Positions 34,533-42,249 of a DNA stretch of 64,000 nucleotides are shown here, in pieces. The stretch's first letter is position 1. Each line of letters begins with the position of its first letter. The notes beneath the pieces were generated by a model. It was not told the origin of the DNA. It made no database searches and was given only the letters and a program-made list of their open reading frames with translations. Position numbers and translations under genes: made by a program. The DNA is from Wenzhouxiangella sp. XN201 (GTDB lineage Bacteria; Pseudomonadota; Gammaproteobacteria; Xanthomonadales; Wenzhouxiangellaceae): contig NZ_JAAIVI010000015.1 of assembly GCF_011008905.1 (NCBI RefSeq), positions 24,436-88,435 of the forward strand. The letters are read 5' to 3'.

Positions 34533-34554
34533 TCCTGAGCTTCCGTCATGTGTA

Positions 34555-34720
34555 TCACGCAGAGACGCAGAAACGCAGAGTTCGCAGAGGATAAGAAAGA
34601 AGGATCAAAAAGAGTTCGCTCATACAGAATTCTGATCGCTGGCGGAAAAGTGCCTGTCGTCTTCAATACACGTTTCTCTAGTTTTCTCTGCGTACTCTGC
34701 GACTCCGCGTCACTGCGTGA
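34555..34720. repeat. Inverted-repeat element between hisB and hisH
   Basis: Left arm 34555-34589 and right arm 34683-34720 are inverted copies of roughly 35 bp with about five differences. They are built of CGCAGAG/CGCAGAA units of 9-bp spacing. The middle is 93 bp with no supported gene. This is a third repeat type within the same operon. Sequences of the form CGCAGAGACGCAGA recur in many bacterial genomes, so it is probably a mobile or structural repeat. Confidence 0.8.
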
Positions 34721-34746
34721 GCCCAAAGGAACAACCCCCCAAATCA

Positions 34747-35808
34747 TCACAGAACCCCTTTAGTTGACGGCGTTCCGGAGCCGGTGCGGGCCAGGGCCGG
34801 TCGCAAGGCTCTCCCCACTCCTTTGAAACAGGCCTCCACCATATGGTGCGTGTTTTCGCCTTCAACCTTCACGTGGATGGCGCAGCGCAGTGCCTGGGCC
34901 AGGGAGGCGAAGAAGTGTTCGACCATTTCGGTGTGCAGGCCGCCGACCGATTCACGCGGAAAGTCGGCTAGGAACACGATCGCCGGCCGGCCGGACAGGT
35001 CGACGGCGACCTGCGCCAGGGATTCGTCCATGGGCAACAGAAAGCCGTAGCGGCCGATGCCACTGCGATCGCCCAGGGCCTGGTCGAGTGCCGCGCCCAG
35101 GGCCAGGGCGCAGTCCTCCACGGTGTGGTGTTCATCCACGTCCAGATCACCACGGCAGCTCAACTCCAGTGCGAAGCCGCCGTGCGCGGAAACCTGCTCG
35201 AGCATGTGGTCGAAGAAGCCGATGCCGGTTTCGATTTGCGTGGGGCCGGTCGCGTCCAGGTCGACCCGCACCAGAATGTCGGTCTCGCGCGTCTGTCGTC
35301 GGACTTCGCCCGTGCGCGCGGTCTGCAGCAAGGCACGGGCGATGCCCGGCCAGTCCAGCCCGTCGTGACCGATCCGGAAACCGCGCAGGCCCATGTTGTC
35401 GGCCAATTCCAGATCGGTTTCACGATCGCCGACCACCGCCGACTGGCGCCGGTCGAGTTCGGCGTCGCGCAGGTATTCGAGCAGCATGCCGATGCCGGGC
35501 TTGCGCGTCGGTGCATGGTCTTCTGGCAGGGTCGGATCGATGTGCACGGCGTCGAAGACGATGCCCTGGCTTTCCAGGATTTGCAGCAGCAGTTCCTGTG
35601 GCCCGCGGAAGTCGGCTTCCGGAAAGGCCTGGGTGCCCAGGCCGTCCTGGTTGCTGACCATCACGAAACGAAACCCGGCCGCCTTGAGCTGCAAAAGTGC
35701 CGGGATAACGCCGGGCATCAGTCGCAACTTGTCGAGGGAGTCGACCTGCTCGTCTTCGGGTTCGGCGATCAGGCAGCCGTCGCGGTCGATGAACAGAATC
35801 TTCTTCAT
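34747..35808 (-). CDS. hisB: Bifunctional histidinol phosphatase / imidazoleglycerol-phosphate dehydratase
   Basis: A 353-residue fusion as in enterobacteria and Xanthomonas. The N-terminal HAD phosphatase has FIDRDGCLIAEP (D8, D10), and TRKPGIGM then GDRETDLELA follow. The C-terminal dehydratase (from about residue 165) has GFFDHMLEQVSAHGGF, DEHHTVEDCALALG and NTHHMVEACFKGVGRAL. ATG 35808 overlaps hisC's stop as ATGA; a second ATG three codons upstream is less likely. It performs steps 6 and 8. Confidence 0.96.
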   Translation of the reverse strand: MKKILFIDRDGCLIAEPEDEQVDSLDKLRLMPGVIPALLQLKAAGFRFVMVSNQDGLGTQAFPEADFRGPQELLLQILESQGIVFDAVHIDPTLPEDHAPTRKPGIGMLLEYLRDAELDRRQSAVVGDRETDLELADNMGLRGFRIGHDGLDWPGIARALLQTARTGEVRRQTRETDILVRVDLDATGPTQIETGIGFFDHMLEQVSAHGGFALELSCRGDLDVDEHHTVEDCALALGAALDQALGDRSGIGRYGFLLPMDESLAQVAVDLSGRPAIVFLADFPRESVGGLHTEMVEHFFASLAQALRCAIHVKVEGENTHHMVEACFKGVGRALRPALARTGSGTPSTKGVL

Positions 35809-36869
35809 GCTTGCCATCCTTGCAAAAATTCGATCAAGGCGGTGTTTTCCTCCGGTGTGCCGAGCGTGATGCGCACGCAGTTCGCCAGACCCGGCTGGCT
35901 CGACTGGTCGCGCAGGCGAATGCCGGCACCGCCCGCCGCGGCGACCAGTGCCGGGCCGTCGGCAGCGCGAACGAGCACGAAGTTGGCCTCGCCGGGCCAC
36001 ACACGTCGGATGGCCGGGTGCGCCTGCAGTGCGCTGACCAGGCGAGGCTTGTCGTCCATCAGCAGGTCGAGCTGGTAGCGTCGATTGACGATCGCTTCCG
36101 GTTCCAGCGCGGTCTCGGCCGCAACGACTGCCGGCGTGGGCAGCGGATAGGGCGGGATGATGCGGCGCAGGATGTCGATCACCTCGGCCGAGGCGATCAG
36201 TGCGCCCAGGCGGCAGCCGGCCAGGCCGAAGGCCTTCGACAGGGTGCGCAGCACCACCAGGTTGGGCTGCTGGTTCACCCGCGAGGCCAGGGAAGAGCGC
36301 TCGGAGAACTCGATATAGGCCTCGTCGAGGATCACCAGTCCCGTGCCTTCGAACTCGCGGGCCAGGTCGAGCACGGTCTCGGCCGTCAGGCCATTGCCGG
36401 TGGGGTTGTTGGGCGAGCACAGGAACAGCAGTTTGGCCGGCCTGGCCGCCGCCAGGCCGGCCCGATCCAGGTCGAAGCCATCCGCGGTCTCGTGCAGGGG
36501 GACTTCCTGCAGCTTCGCGCCCTGGATGCGTGCCGACAGGGCGTACATGCCGAAGCACGGCGGACAGGTGATCACGCCGTCTTCGCCCGGGCGCACGAAG
36601 GCGCGGTTGAGCAGGTCGATGCCCTCGTCGCTGCCGCGGGTCAGCAGCAGGTTGCGTTCGTCGATGCCGTAGTGCCTGGCCAGCTTGTTTCGAAGCGCGG
36701 CCGGCTGCGGTTCCGGGTAGCGGTTGAGCGCCAATCCCCCGTCGTCCTCCGGCGGCCAGGGGTTTTCGTTGGCGTTGAGCAGGATGCCGGCGCTGTCGGC
36801 CAGTGCCCGTGCCGAAGCGTAGGGCGCCAGCGCGCGAATTTCCGGCCGGGCGAGATCGGCGATGCTCAC
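35805..36869 (-). CDS. hisC: Histidinol-phosphate aminotransferase
   Basis: A 354-residue class I/II PLP aminotransferase with NANENPWPP near the N-terminus, NNPTGNGLT, DEAYIEFS and the PLP-lysine TLSKAFGLAGCRLG. The GTG at 36869 overlaps hisD's stop as GTGA and fits the family N-terminus (VSIADLARPEIRALAPY), so it is chosen over the longer frame to 37160, which runs antisense-like through hisD. Confidence 0.95.
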   Translation of the reverse strand: MSIADLARPEIRALAPYASARALADSAGILLNANENPWPPEDDGGLALNRYPEPQPAALRNKLARHYGIDERNLLLTRGSDEGIDLLNRAFVRPGEDGVITCPPCFGMYALSARIQGAKLQEVPLHETADGFDLDRAGLAAARPAKLLFLCSPNNPTGNGLTAETVLDLAREFEGTGLVILDEAYIEFSERSSLASRVNQQPNLVVLRTLSKAFGLAGCRLGALIASAEVIDILRRIIPPYPLPTPAVVAAETALEPEAIVNRRYQLDLLMDDKPRLVSALQAHPAIRRVWPGEANFVLVRAADGPALVAAAGGAGIRLRDQSSQPGLANCVRITLGTPEENTALIEFLQGWQA

Positions 36870-38176
36870 AGTGACGACTCCCGCAGCCGGTCGAGGCGCA
36901 GTTGAATGGCCAAGCGGTGGGCATCGAGACCTTCGTGGGCGGCCAGCCGGGCGCCATCGGGCCCGAGTGTGCGCAGGCCCTCCGGTGTGGCCTCCTGGAC
37001 CGTCATGCGGCGCATGAAATCGGTCAGGGACAGGCCGCCATATGAGCGCGCCCAGCCGCCGGTCGGCAGCACGTGATTGGTGCCGGAGATGTAATCGCCC
37101 AGGGCTTCGGGGGTGTAATGGCCGAGAAAGACCGAGCCGGCGCTGGTGATGCCCTCGCACAGTTCGCGTGCATTGGCGCAGGCGATGATCAGGTGTTCCG
37201 GCGCGTAGTCGTTGGCGACGTCGACCCCCTCGGTCAGTTGATCGACCGTGATGATGGCGCCGTGCTCGAGCGCCTGGCGGGCGGTTTCGGCGCGCGGAAG
37301 TTCCGCGCTCAGTCGGTTCAGCGACCGGACGACTTCGCGCGCGAGCGTGGCGGAGTCGGTGACCAGAAAGACCTGCGAATCCGGGCCGTGCTCGGCCTGG
37401 CTGAGCAGGTCCATGGCGACGAAGTCGGGTTCGGCCGACTGGTCGGCGAGGACCATCACTTCCGAGGGGCCGGCCGGCAAGTCCATGGTCGCACCCGCGG
37501 GATCTTCGGCGGCCTGGCGTTTGGCCTCGGCGACGAAGCGGTTGCCCGGACCGAACACACGCACGACCTTTGGAACCGATTCGGTGCCGTAGGCCATGGC
37601 CGCGATCGCCTGTGCTCCGCCGGCGACCAGCACGGTGTCGATTTCCAGGCGATGGGCGATGTAGCGCACGGCGGCGTCGGCCCGGCCGTCGGTCCCCGGG
37701 GGTGTGGCCAGAACGATCTGTTGGCAGCCGGCCAGGCGGGCGGGTACGCCCAGCATGATTGCGGTCGATGGCAGCGGCGCGGTACCGGCCGGGACGTACA
37801 GGCCGACCGGATCGAGGGCGCGCCAGCGCGCCTCGCAGGTCACGCCAGCAGCGGTTTCCACGACCTGGTCGCGAGGACGGGCGGTTTCGTGAAAGCGCGT
37901 GACGGTTCCGATCGCCGTGTCGATGGCCTGCAGCAGGTCGGTATCGAGTTCTCCGGCGGCCGAAGTCAGGTCCTCGGGCGAGGCCAGCAGGCGCGCGGGT
38001 GGGCGACCGTCGAACTTGCGGCCGAAATCCGCTACCGCCTGATCGCCGCCACGGCGCACAGTCTGCATGATGGCGCCGACGGTTTGGCGCAGTTCGGCGC
38101 TTGTCTCGAGGGCCGGACGGGCGAGCAGGTGTGATCGTCCAGCTGAATCGAGCTTGTTCCAGGCGACGATTTTCAT
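36866..38176 (-). CDS. hisD: Histidinol dehydrogenase
   Basis: A 436-residue enzyme. Motifs include YVPAGTAPLPSTAIM, VAGGAQAIAAMAYG, VFGPGNRFVAEAKRQ, DLPAGPSEVMVLAD, SQAEHGPDSQ and DYAPEHLII, which contain the zinc and catalytic His/Glu residues. It oxidises histidinol to histidine (two NAD steps). ATG 38176 overlaps hisG's stop as ATGA. Confidence 0.97.
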   Translation of the reverse strand: MKIVAWNKLDSAGRSHLLARPALETSAELRQTVGAIMQTVRRGGDQAVADFGRKFDGRPPARLLASPEDLTSAAGELDTDLLQAIDTAIGTVTRFHETARPRDQVVETAAGVTCEARWRALDPVGLYVPAGTAPLPSTAIMLGVPARLAGCQQIVLATPPGTDGRADAAVRYIAHRLEIDTVLVAGGAQAIAAMAYGTESVPKVVRVFGPGNRFVAEAKRQAAEDPAGATMDLPAGPSEVMVLADQSAEPDFVAMDLLSQAEHGPDSQVFLVTDSATLAREVVRSLNRLSAELPRAETARQALEHGAIITVDQLTEGVDVANDYAPEHLIIACANARELCEGITSAGSVFLGHYTPEALGDYISGTNHVLPTGGWARSYGGLSLTDFMRRMTVQEATPEGLRTLGPDGARLAAHEGLDAHRLAIQLRLDRLRESSL

Positions 38177-39063
38177 GCCAGCATCTTCTCCACCGGCAGC
38201 ACGAGCACGGCCGAAGCGCCGGCCGCTTTCAACTCTTCCAGGTGTTCCCAGAACACCTGCTCGGTGCACACGGCGTGTACGGCCACCCGATCGTCCTGGC
38301 CTTCGAGCGGCAGGATGGTGGGCGATTCGGCCCCGGGCAGGATCGCCGAGATCTCGGCCAGCCGGGATTTGGGCGCGTGCAGCATCACGTACTTGGTCTC
38401 GGCGGCCTGCTGTACGCCCTGGATGCGGGTCAGCAGTTTCGCCAACAGGATCTCGCCGTCGGCATCGATGCGCTGCGGGCAGCGATACAGCGCGGCCTGG
38501 CTGGTCATGACCGGTTCAATCGCCTTGAGGTGGTTTGCCCTGAGCGTGGTGCCGGTCGAAACCAGGTCGATGATGGCGTCGGCCGTACCCAGGCTGGGGG
38601 CGATCTCGACCGCACCGTTGAGGACCACGATGTCGGCCTCGACGCCGTTGTCCTCGAGAAAGCGGCGGGTCAGTTGCGGGTAGCTGGTGGCCAGGCGGCC
38701 GCCGGACAGGTCGGCGATGGACGTGGCGGTCGAGTCTTCGGGCACCGCCAGCTTGAGCTGGCAGTGGCCGAAATCCAGCTGCCTCAGGCTTTCGAGTTGT
38801 AGCTCGGGCCGGCGCTGGCGCGCCTCGAGCAGCTTTTCCTCGGCCACGTTCTCGCCCACGATGCCGAGCTGGCATACGCCTTCGATCAGCAGGCGCGGAA
38901 TGTCGTCGTCACGCACCAGCAGCAGATCGACGGGCAGATTCCGGCCGTACCAGAACAGCTTGTCCTTGCTGCGCGCGAAATGCAGACCCGAACGCTCGAG
39001 CAGCTTGAGCGACTGTTCGGCCAGGCGGCCGGACTTCTGGATGGCGATTTGGAGTCGATTCAT
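38173..39063 (-). CDS. hisG: ATP phosphoribosyltransferase, long form
   Basis: A 296-residue HisG of the long (HisZ-independent) type. The catalytic core starts MNRLQIAIQKSGRLAEQSL and carries the PRPP-binding IDLVSTGTTLRAN. The C-terminal ~80 residues form the regulatory ACT-like domain that mediates histidine feedback inhibition in this class. No hisZ is present, which agrees. It overlaps the TrpR-family regulator by 4 nt. Confidence 0.96.
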   Translation of the reverse strand: MNRLQIAIQKSGRLAEQSLKLLERSGLHFARSKDKLFWYGRNLPVDLLLVRDDDIPRLLIEGVCQLGIVGENVAEEKLLEARQRRPELQLESLRQLDFGHCQLKLAVPEDSTATSIADLSGGRLATSYPQLTRRFLEDNGVEADIVVLNGAVEIAPSLGTADAIIDLVSTGTTLRANHLKAIEPVMTSQAALYRCPQRIDADGEILLAKLLTRIQGVQQAAETKYVMLHAPKSRLAEISAILPGAESPTILPLEGQDDRVAVHAVCTEQVFWEHLEELKAAGASAVLVLPVEKMLA

Positions 39064-39383
39064 TGGCTTCGGTTGTCTTGGGTGTTGAGGCGCTCGAGGG
39101 CCATGCGGTAGCCACCATTGCCGCTTTCCAGGTAACGCGCAACGCGTCCGATGGTGGTCACGCTCACTCCGGTCAGGTCGTGGATCTCGCGGTAGGGCTT
39201 GCCCTGGTCGAGGTAGCGCACCACGCGCCAGCGGTCGACCAGGGCCTCGAGTTCGGCGGGCGTGGTCAGATCCTTGAGCAGGGCGCGCATCTCCTCGGGC
39301 GTGCGCATGGCCAGCAAGGCCTCGGCCAGGCTGGATCGGGCGGCGCGATTGGCCTGCAGGAACTGTGGATCTCGCTGTTTCAT
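39060..39383 (-). CDS. TrpR/YerC-family regulator heading the his operon
   Basis: A 107-residue TrpR-superfamily helical regulator. LTTPAELEALVDRWRVVRYLDQGKPYREIHDLTGVSVTTIGRVARYL is the family's helix-turn-helix region. YerC/HisR-type members repress histidine biosynthesis genes in other bacteria. Here it is the first cistron of the his operon (overlap ATGA with hisG), and its promoter holds an 18-bp palindrome, so autoregulation and histidine control are likely. Confidence 0.85.
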   Translation of the reverse strand: MKQRDPQFLQANRAARSSLAEALLAMRTPEEMRALLKDLTTPAELEALVDRWRVVRYLDQGKPYREIHDLTGVSVTTIGRVARYLESGNGGYRMALERLNTQDNRSQ

Positions 39384-39394
39384 GGCAGCCTAAT

Positions 39395-39412
39395 GTATTA
39401 ACGCGTTAATAC
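39395..39412. promoter_or_regulatory. Perfect 18-bp palindrome, his operon operator
   Basis: GTATTAACGCGTTAATAC is a perfect dyad 12-29 bp upstream of the regulator ATG, covering the predicted transcription start. It is AT-rich in a GC-rich genome. It is the natural candidate binding site for the adjacent TrpR-family protein. Confidence 0.75.
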
Positions 39413-39439
39413 GATAACATGCAAATCGTGCTTGGCCAA
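39411..39439 (-). promoter_or_regulatory. Predicted sigma-70 promoter of the his operon
   Basis: On the minus strand, -35 TTGGCC (39439-39434) and -10 TATCGT (39416-39411) are 17 bp apart. This puts the transcript start inside the 18-bp palindrome, with a leader of about 20 nt. An overlapping alternative is TTGCAT-17-TTAATA. No his leader peptide or attenuator is seen. Confidence 0.5.
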
Positions 39440-39481
39440 GAGGGTGGGGGAAATCGAAGTGCGCAGTGGGCGGTGTTTGGT

Positions 39482-39517
39482 GGGAAGGGTCGGGGGAAGG
39501 GATTGGGGTGATTGGGG
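39482..39517 (+). other. G-quadruplex-forming G-run on the plus strand
   Basis: At least five G-tracts (GGG-AA-GGG-TC-GGGGG-AA-GGG-ATT-GGGG) with loops of 2-3 nt, satisfying the strict G3+N1-7 rule, then another GGGG. It lies in the 134-bp gap between the small secreted protein and the his operon promoter. It is on the template strand for minus-strand genes. Confidence 0.6.
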
Positions 39518-39925
39518 TCAGCGGCGGTCGGGCCAGCGCCGATAGGGGCTGCGCTGGTAGTCGCGCAGCTTGCGGCTACGGCAGGTGCTCAGGTGGCGGT
39601 CGCGCGCTTCGACCTGCTGGTAAGCGCGACGTGGCGCGGCGCGCAGGGCCCAGCGATAGTGCACTTCCCAGTCCAGCGTCCAGTGCTGGCCGGCGAAGCC
39701 GCAGACCATGTCGCGGGCCTGTTCGACCTGGCGCATGGACTCATTGGCATACCACCAGGCCAGTCGGTGTTGCGGGTGCTCTGGCTGATAGTGCTGGCGT
39801 GGCGGCCAGGCCGATTCGCCGCGCGGCGGCAGCGGCTGCTGGGCCATTGCCGTGGCCAGCTGCGCGAGCAGCAGAACCATCAGACCCAGGCGCAAGACGC
39901 CCGCCATTGTGAACGGCGCTTTCAT
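39518..39925 (-). CDS. Small secreted protein, unknown
   Basis: A 135-residue protein with a signal peptide (VLRLGLMVLLLAQLATAMA). The mature part is rich in Arg, Trp, Gln and Pro, with two cysteines (MVCGFAG and STCRSR) that could pair, and ends in a very basic RKLRDYQRSPYRRWPDRR. ATG 39925 is used; the frame to 39973 has no signal-like sequence. No family is recognised. It lies upstream of the his operon on the same strand. Confidence 0.65.
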   Translation of the reverse strand: MKAPFTMAGVLRLGLMVLLLAQLATAMAQQPLPPRGESAWPPRQHYQPEHPQHRLAWWYANESMRQVEQARDMVCGFAGQHWTLDWEVHYRWALRAAPRRAYQQVEARDRHLSTCRSRKLRDYQRSPYRRWPDRR

Positions 39926-39978
39926 GCCAGCATTATGGTTCGGGCGGCTGAATCCACTCTGAACCTCGAACACTCCAA

Positions 39979-40875
39979 TTACGCCGCTGGCGGTCTCGGC
40001 TCGGTCCGAACCCGACGTCGCCAGCGCGAGCGCAGCGTGATCCAGAGTACGCCGATCAGCACCAAGGCGCCACCTGTGAGCAGCCGCGGGCCCGGTCGAT
40101 CACCCCAGACCAGGATGCCCAGCAATACCGCCAGGATCGGTACCAGCAGCAAGAACGGCGTAATGCGGTTGACCTCGTGGCGCTGGATCAACCAGTAGAA
40201 ACCGCCGTGGCCGATGATCGAGGAGGCCACCGCGGAATAGCCGACGGCCAACCAGACCTCGGGGTGTTCATGCGAGAGGTCCACCACGCTCGAGGGGGTT
40301 TCCAGCCAGATCGCCAGCAACATGAGCGGAATGACTGAAAGCAAAGCGTTCCAGGCCTGGAAACTGAATACCCCGATCCCCTGCAGGCGGCGCATGAGGA
40401 TCGTGCCGGTCGCCAGTGACAGGGCCGAGACCAGGACCAGAGCCATCACGTCGAGTTGCGACAGCACCAGGGGGTCGAGTCCCATCACCAGGACGCCGCC
40501 GAAAGCAATCAGGATGCCGCTGGTCGTGCGCCAACCGATCCGCTCGCCCAGCACCAGTACCGCCATCAGCGTCGACAGCGGTACGTAGACCTGCATCAGC
40601 AGGACGATCGAGGAAACGTCTTCCGAGCGGCCCAGGGCCAGGAAGACCAGCGCGAAATGAATCGCCCCCATCGTCCAGCAGCACGCCAGCAGCGTTTTCC
40701 ACTGATCGCGCGCGGGCAGGCGCAAAAACGGCAACAACAAAAGCAGCACCAGGGCGAAGCGTACGACGGTGAAGCTGACCGGCTCGAAAAAGCGCACCGC
40801 CCAGGCCGCGGCAATGAAATTTCCCGCCCACAGCAGGCAGATGAACAGTAGAAATAGCAGGTGCGACAGGGGCAT
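39979..40875 (-). CDS. EamA/DMT-superfamily transporter
   Basis: A 298-residue inner-membrane protein with about ten hydrophobic helices and two EamA repeats (LLFICLLWAGNFIAAAWAV start; LLVPILAVLLGILVWGDRPG near the end). It is probably an exporter of metabolites or amino acids; no substrate can be assigned. Start at 40875 is chosen by family N-terminus; ATG 40905 and a longer frame to 41007 are alternatives. No clear ribosome site supports any of them. Confidence 0.82.
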   Translation of the reverse strand: MPLSHLLFLLFICLLWAGNFIAAAWAVRFFEPVSFTVVRFALVLLLLLPFLRLPARDQWKTLLACCWTMGAIHFALVFLALGRSEDVSSIVLLMQVYVPLSTLMAVLVLGERIGWRTTSGILIAFGGVLVMGLDPLVLSQLDVMALVLVSALSLATGTILMRRLQGIGVFSFQAWNALLSVIPLMLLAIWLETPSSVVDLSHEHPEVWLAVGYSAVASSIIGHGGFYWLIQRHEVNRITPFLLLVPILAVLLGILVWGDRPGPRLLTGGALVLIGVLWITLRSRWRRRVRTEPRPPAA

Positions 40876-41030
40876 GGGCGGGATGCGAGCGGGTCGGCCG
40901 GCCATTGTGCCCGAATCGACGGGTTCGGATGGACGCTGACTGTCAGGCAGTGGACGAAAACTGTCACTTCGAAGCGTTTCGGGCGCGTTTTCGATGACCT
41001 GGCGCACAAATTTGGCGGTTTCTACGGCTT

Positions 41031-41046
41031 TGGCACAGCGATTGCA
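41031..41046 (+). promoter_or_regulatory. Consensus sigma-54 (-24/-12) promoter
   Basis: TGGCACAGCGATTGCA matches TGGCAC-N5-TTGCW with exact 12-bp spacing between GG and GC. Transcription would start near 41056, 32 nt before the ATG of a 53-codon ORF. A perfect CTGACTGTCAG palindrome at 40936-40946, about 85 bp upstream, is a candidate enhancer-binding-protein site; TGTCA recurs once more between them. Confidence 0.85.
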
Positions 41047-41087
41047 TATCTAACTGGCAAACGCAAAACTGACAGAGAGTGCCAACC

Positions 41088-41249
41088 ATGTCCGAGATAA
41101 CCGAACTGAATCACGAACAACGCAATCCTGATGTCGAACTGGGTGCTCGCGGCCCGGAAAGCAGTTTCGACAGCCTGCTGTCCGACGAAGTTGTCGTCGA
41201 CTGGCTGATGCGGCTCGAGCGCGAACAGGAACACCGCGCCGTCGGCTGA
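41088..41249 (+). CDS. 53-residue acidic orphan protein under sigma-54 control
   Basis: Small ORF starting MSEITELNHEQRNPDVELGA and ending EREQEHRAVG. It is acidic, without a signal peptide, membrane segment or cysteine. The C-terminal half (DSLLSDEVVVDWLMRLEREQ) is likely an amphipathic helix. A consensus sigma-54 promoter lies 42 bp upstream and a strong hairpin terminator about 87 bp downstream, so it forms an isolated transcription unit. A GAGAG ribosome site lies upstream. No family is recognised; an alternative is that the unit's product is the RNA. Confidence 0.65.
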   Translation: MSEITELNHEQRNPDVELGARGPESSFDSLLSDEVVVDWLMRLEREQEHRAVG

Positions 41250-41335
41250 TCATACGCCCAAGAATTCGGGAAGGGGAACCCAAGGTGCATCACGGTGCAC
41301 CAGTCTGACCGGTCGAACTCTGACCGGTAGCACGC

Positions 41336-41362
41336 GCCCGCCGCACGGCGGGCGTTTGCATT
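41336..41362 (+). terminator. Rho-independent terminator of the small sigma-54 unit
   Basis: GCCCGCCG-CA-CGGCGGGC is a perfect 8-bp GC stem with a 2-nt minimal loop (4 nt with the closing pair open), followed by GTTTGCATTT. It follows the 53-codon ORF and precedes the DUF1295 gene start by 19 bp. Confidence 0.7.
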
Positions 41363-41380
41363 TCTGCTAATCTGCCCTGC

Positions 41381-42151
41381 ATGGAATTGTTGATTGCGTT
41401 GGTCGCATGCGTCCTCGTGATGGTCCTGATCTGGGCCTGGCAGAGACGCTCACAACGCGCCGACTGGGTCGATGTGGCCTGGGCCGGCTTGATCGGTCTG
41501 CAAGCCATCGGTTTCGCCCTCGTCGCTGACGGAGCAGTCGAAAAGCGGCTGCTGGGCGGCCTGCTGGCGCTGACCTGGTCGGCTCGGCTCGTCTTGCATC
41601 TCGCGCAACGCCTGTCCAGCCATGACCATGAGGATGGTCGCTACCAGGCCATGCGCGAGCACTTCGGTCAGCGCGCCAACCGGTATTTTCTATTTTTCTT
41701 TCTGGTGCAGGCGCTGGTTGCCTGGCTGTTTGCCCTGCCCGCCTGGGTGGTGGTCAATGATCCGTCGGCCACCCTCGATTTGTGGGTGCTGGCCGGTGTG
41801 ACCGTCTGGTTCATCAGCCTGGCCGGCGAATCACTGGCCGACCGGCAGCTGGCAGCCTTCAAGGCCGACGCCTCGAATCGGGGCAAGGTCTGCCGGGTCG
41901 GATTGTGGCGCTATTCTCGCCACCCTAATTACTTTTTCGAGTGGCTGCACTGGTTCAGCTATCCGCTGGTCGCCGTCGGCGCAGCCAACCAGTGGCTGGC
42001 CTGGCTGGGACCGGTGGTGATGCTGCTGTTTCTCTACCGGCTCTCGGGCATTCCCTACACCGAAAAGCAGGCGCTGAAATCCCGGGGCGAAGCCTATCGG
42101 GATTACCAGCGCACGACCTCACCGTTCATCCCTTGGCCGCCTAAGCGCTGA
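41381..42151 (+). CDS. DUF1295 (steroid 5-alpha-reductase-like) membrane protein
   Basis: A 256-residue integral membrane protein with about six helices. It has the DUF1295 C-terminal signature: VGLWRYSRHPNYFFEWLHW, RLSGIPYTEKQALKSRG and YQRTTSPFIPWPPK. Members are related to the isoprenylcysteine methyltransferase and steroid reductase fold and often lie near cyclopropane or lipid genes. Substrate unknown. Its end faces the beta-propeller gene, with a long hairpin between them. Confidence 0.85.
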   Translation: MELLIALVACVLVMVLIWAWQRRSQRADWVDVAWAGLIGLQAIGFALVADGAVEKRLLGGLLALTWSARLVLHLAQRLSSHDHEDGRYQAMREHFGQRANRYFLFFFLVQALVAWLFALPAWVVVNDPSATLDLWVLAGVTVWFISLAGESLADRQLAAFKADASNRGKVCRVGLWRYSRHPNYFFEWLHWFSYPLVAVGAANQWLAWLGPVVMLLFLYRLSGIPYTEKQALKSRGEAYRDYQRTTSPFIPWPPKR

Positions 42152-42157
42152 GGCGCC

Positions 42158-42230
42158 GCTGGGCGGGTACGGCGCCGCGCTCATACGAAATCGAAGATTT
42201 CGAAATCGCGCGGCACCGCACCCGCCCAGC
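42158..42230. terminator. Nested 23-bp-arm hairpin between convergent genes
   Basis: Arms 42158-42180 and 42208-42230 are reverse complements except at two positions. The 27-nt loop holds a second inverted repeat (CGAAATC-GAA-GATTTCG). It sits in the 98-bp gap between the convergent DUF1295 and beta-propeller genes. It is symmetric and could stop transcription from both sides, though neither side has a long T-run. Confidence 0.6.
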
Positions 42231-42249
42231 TAGATTGCAGTTTCCGGTA

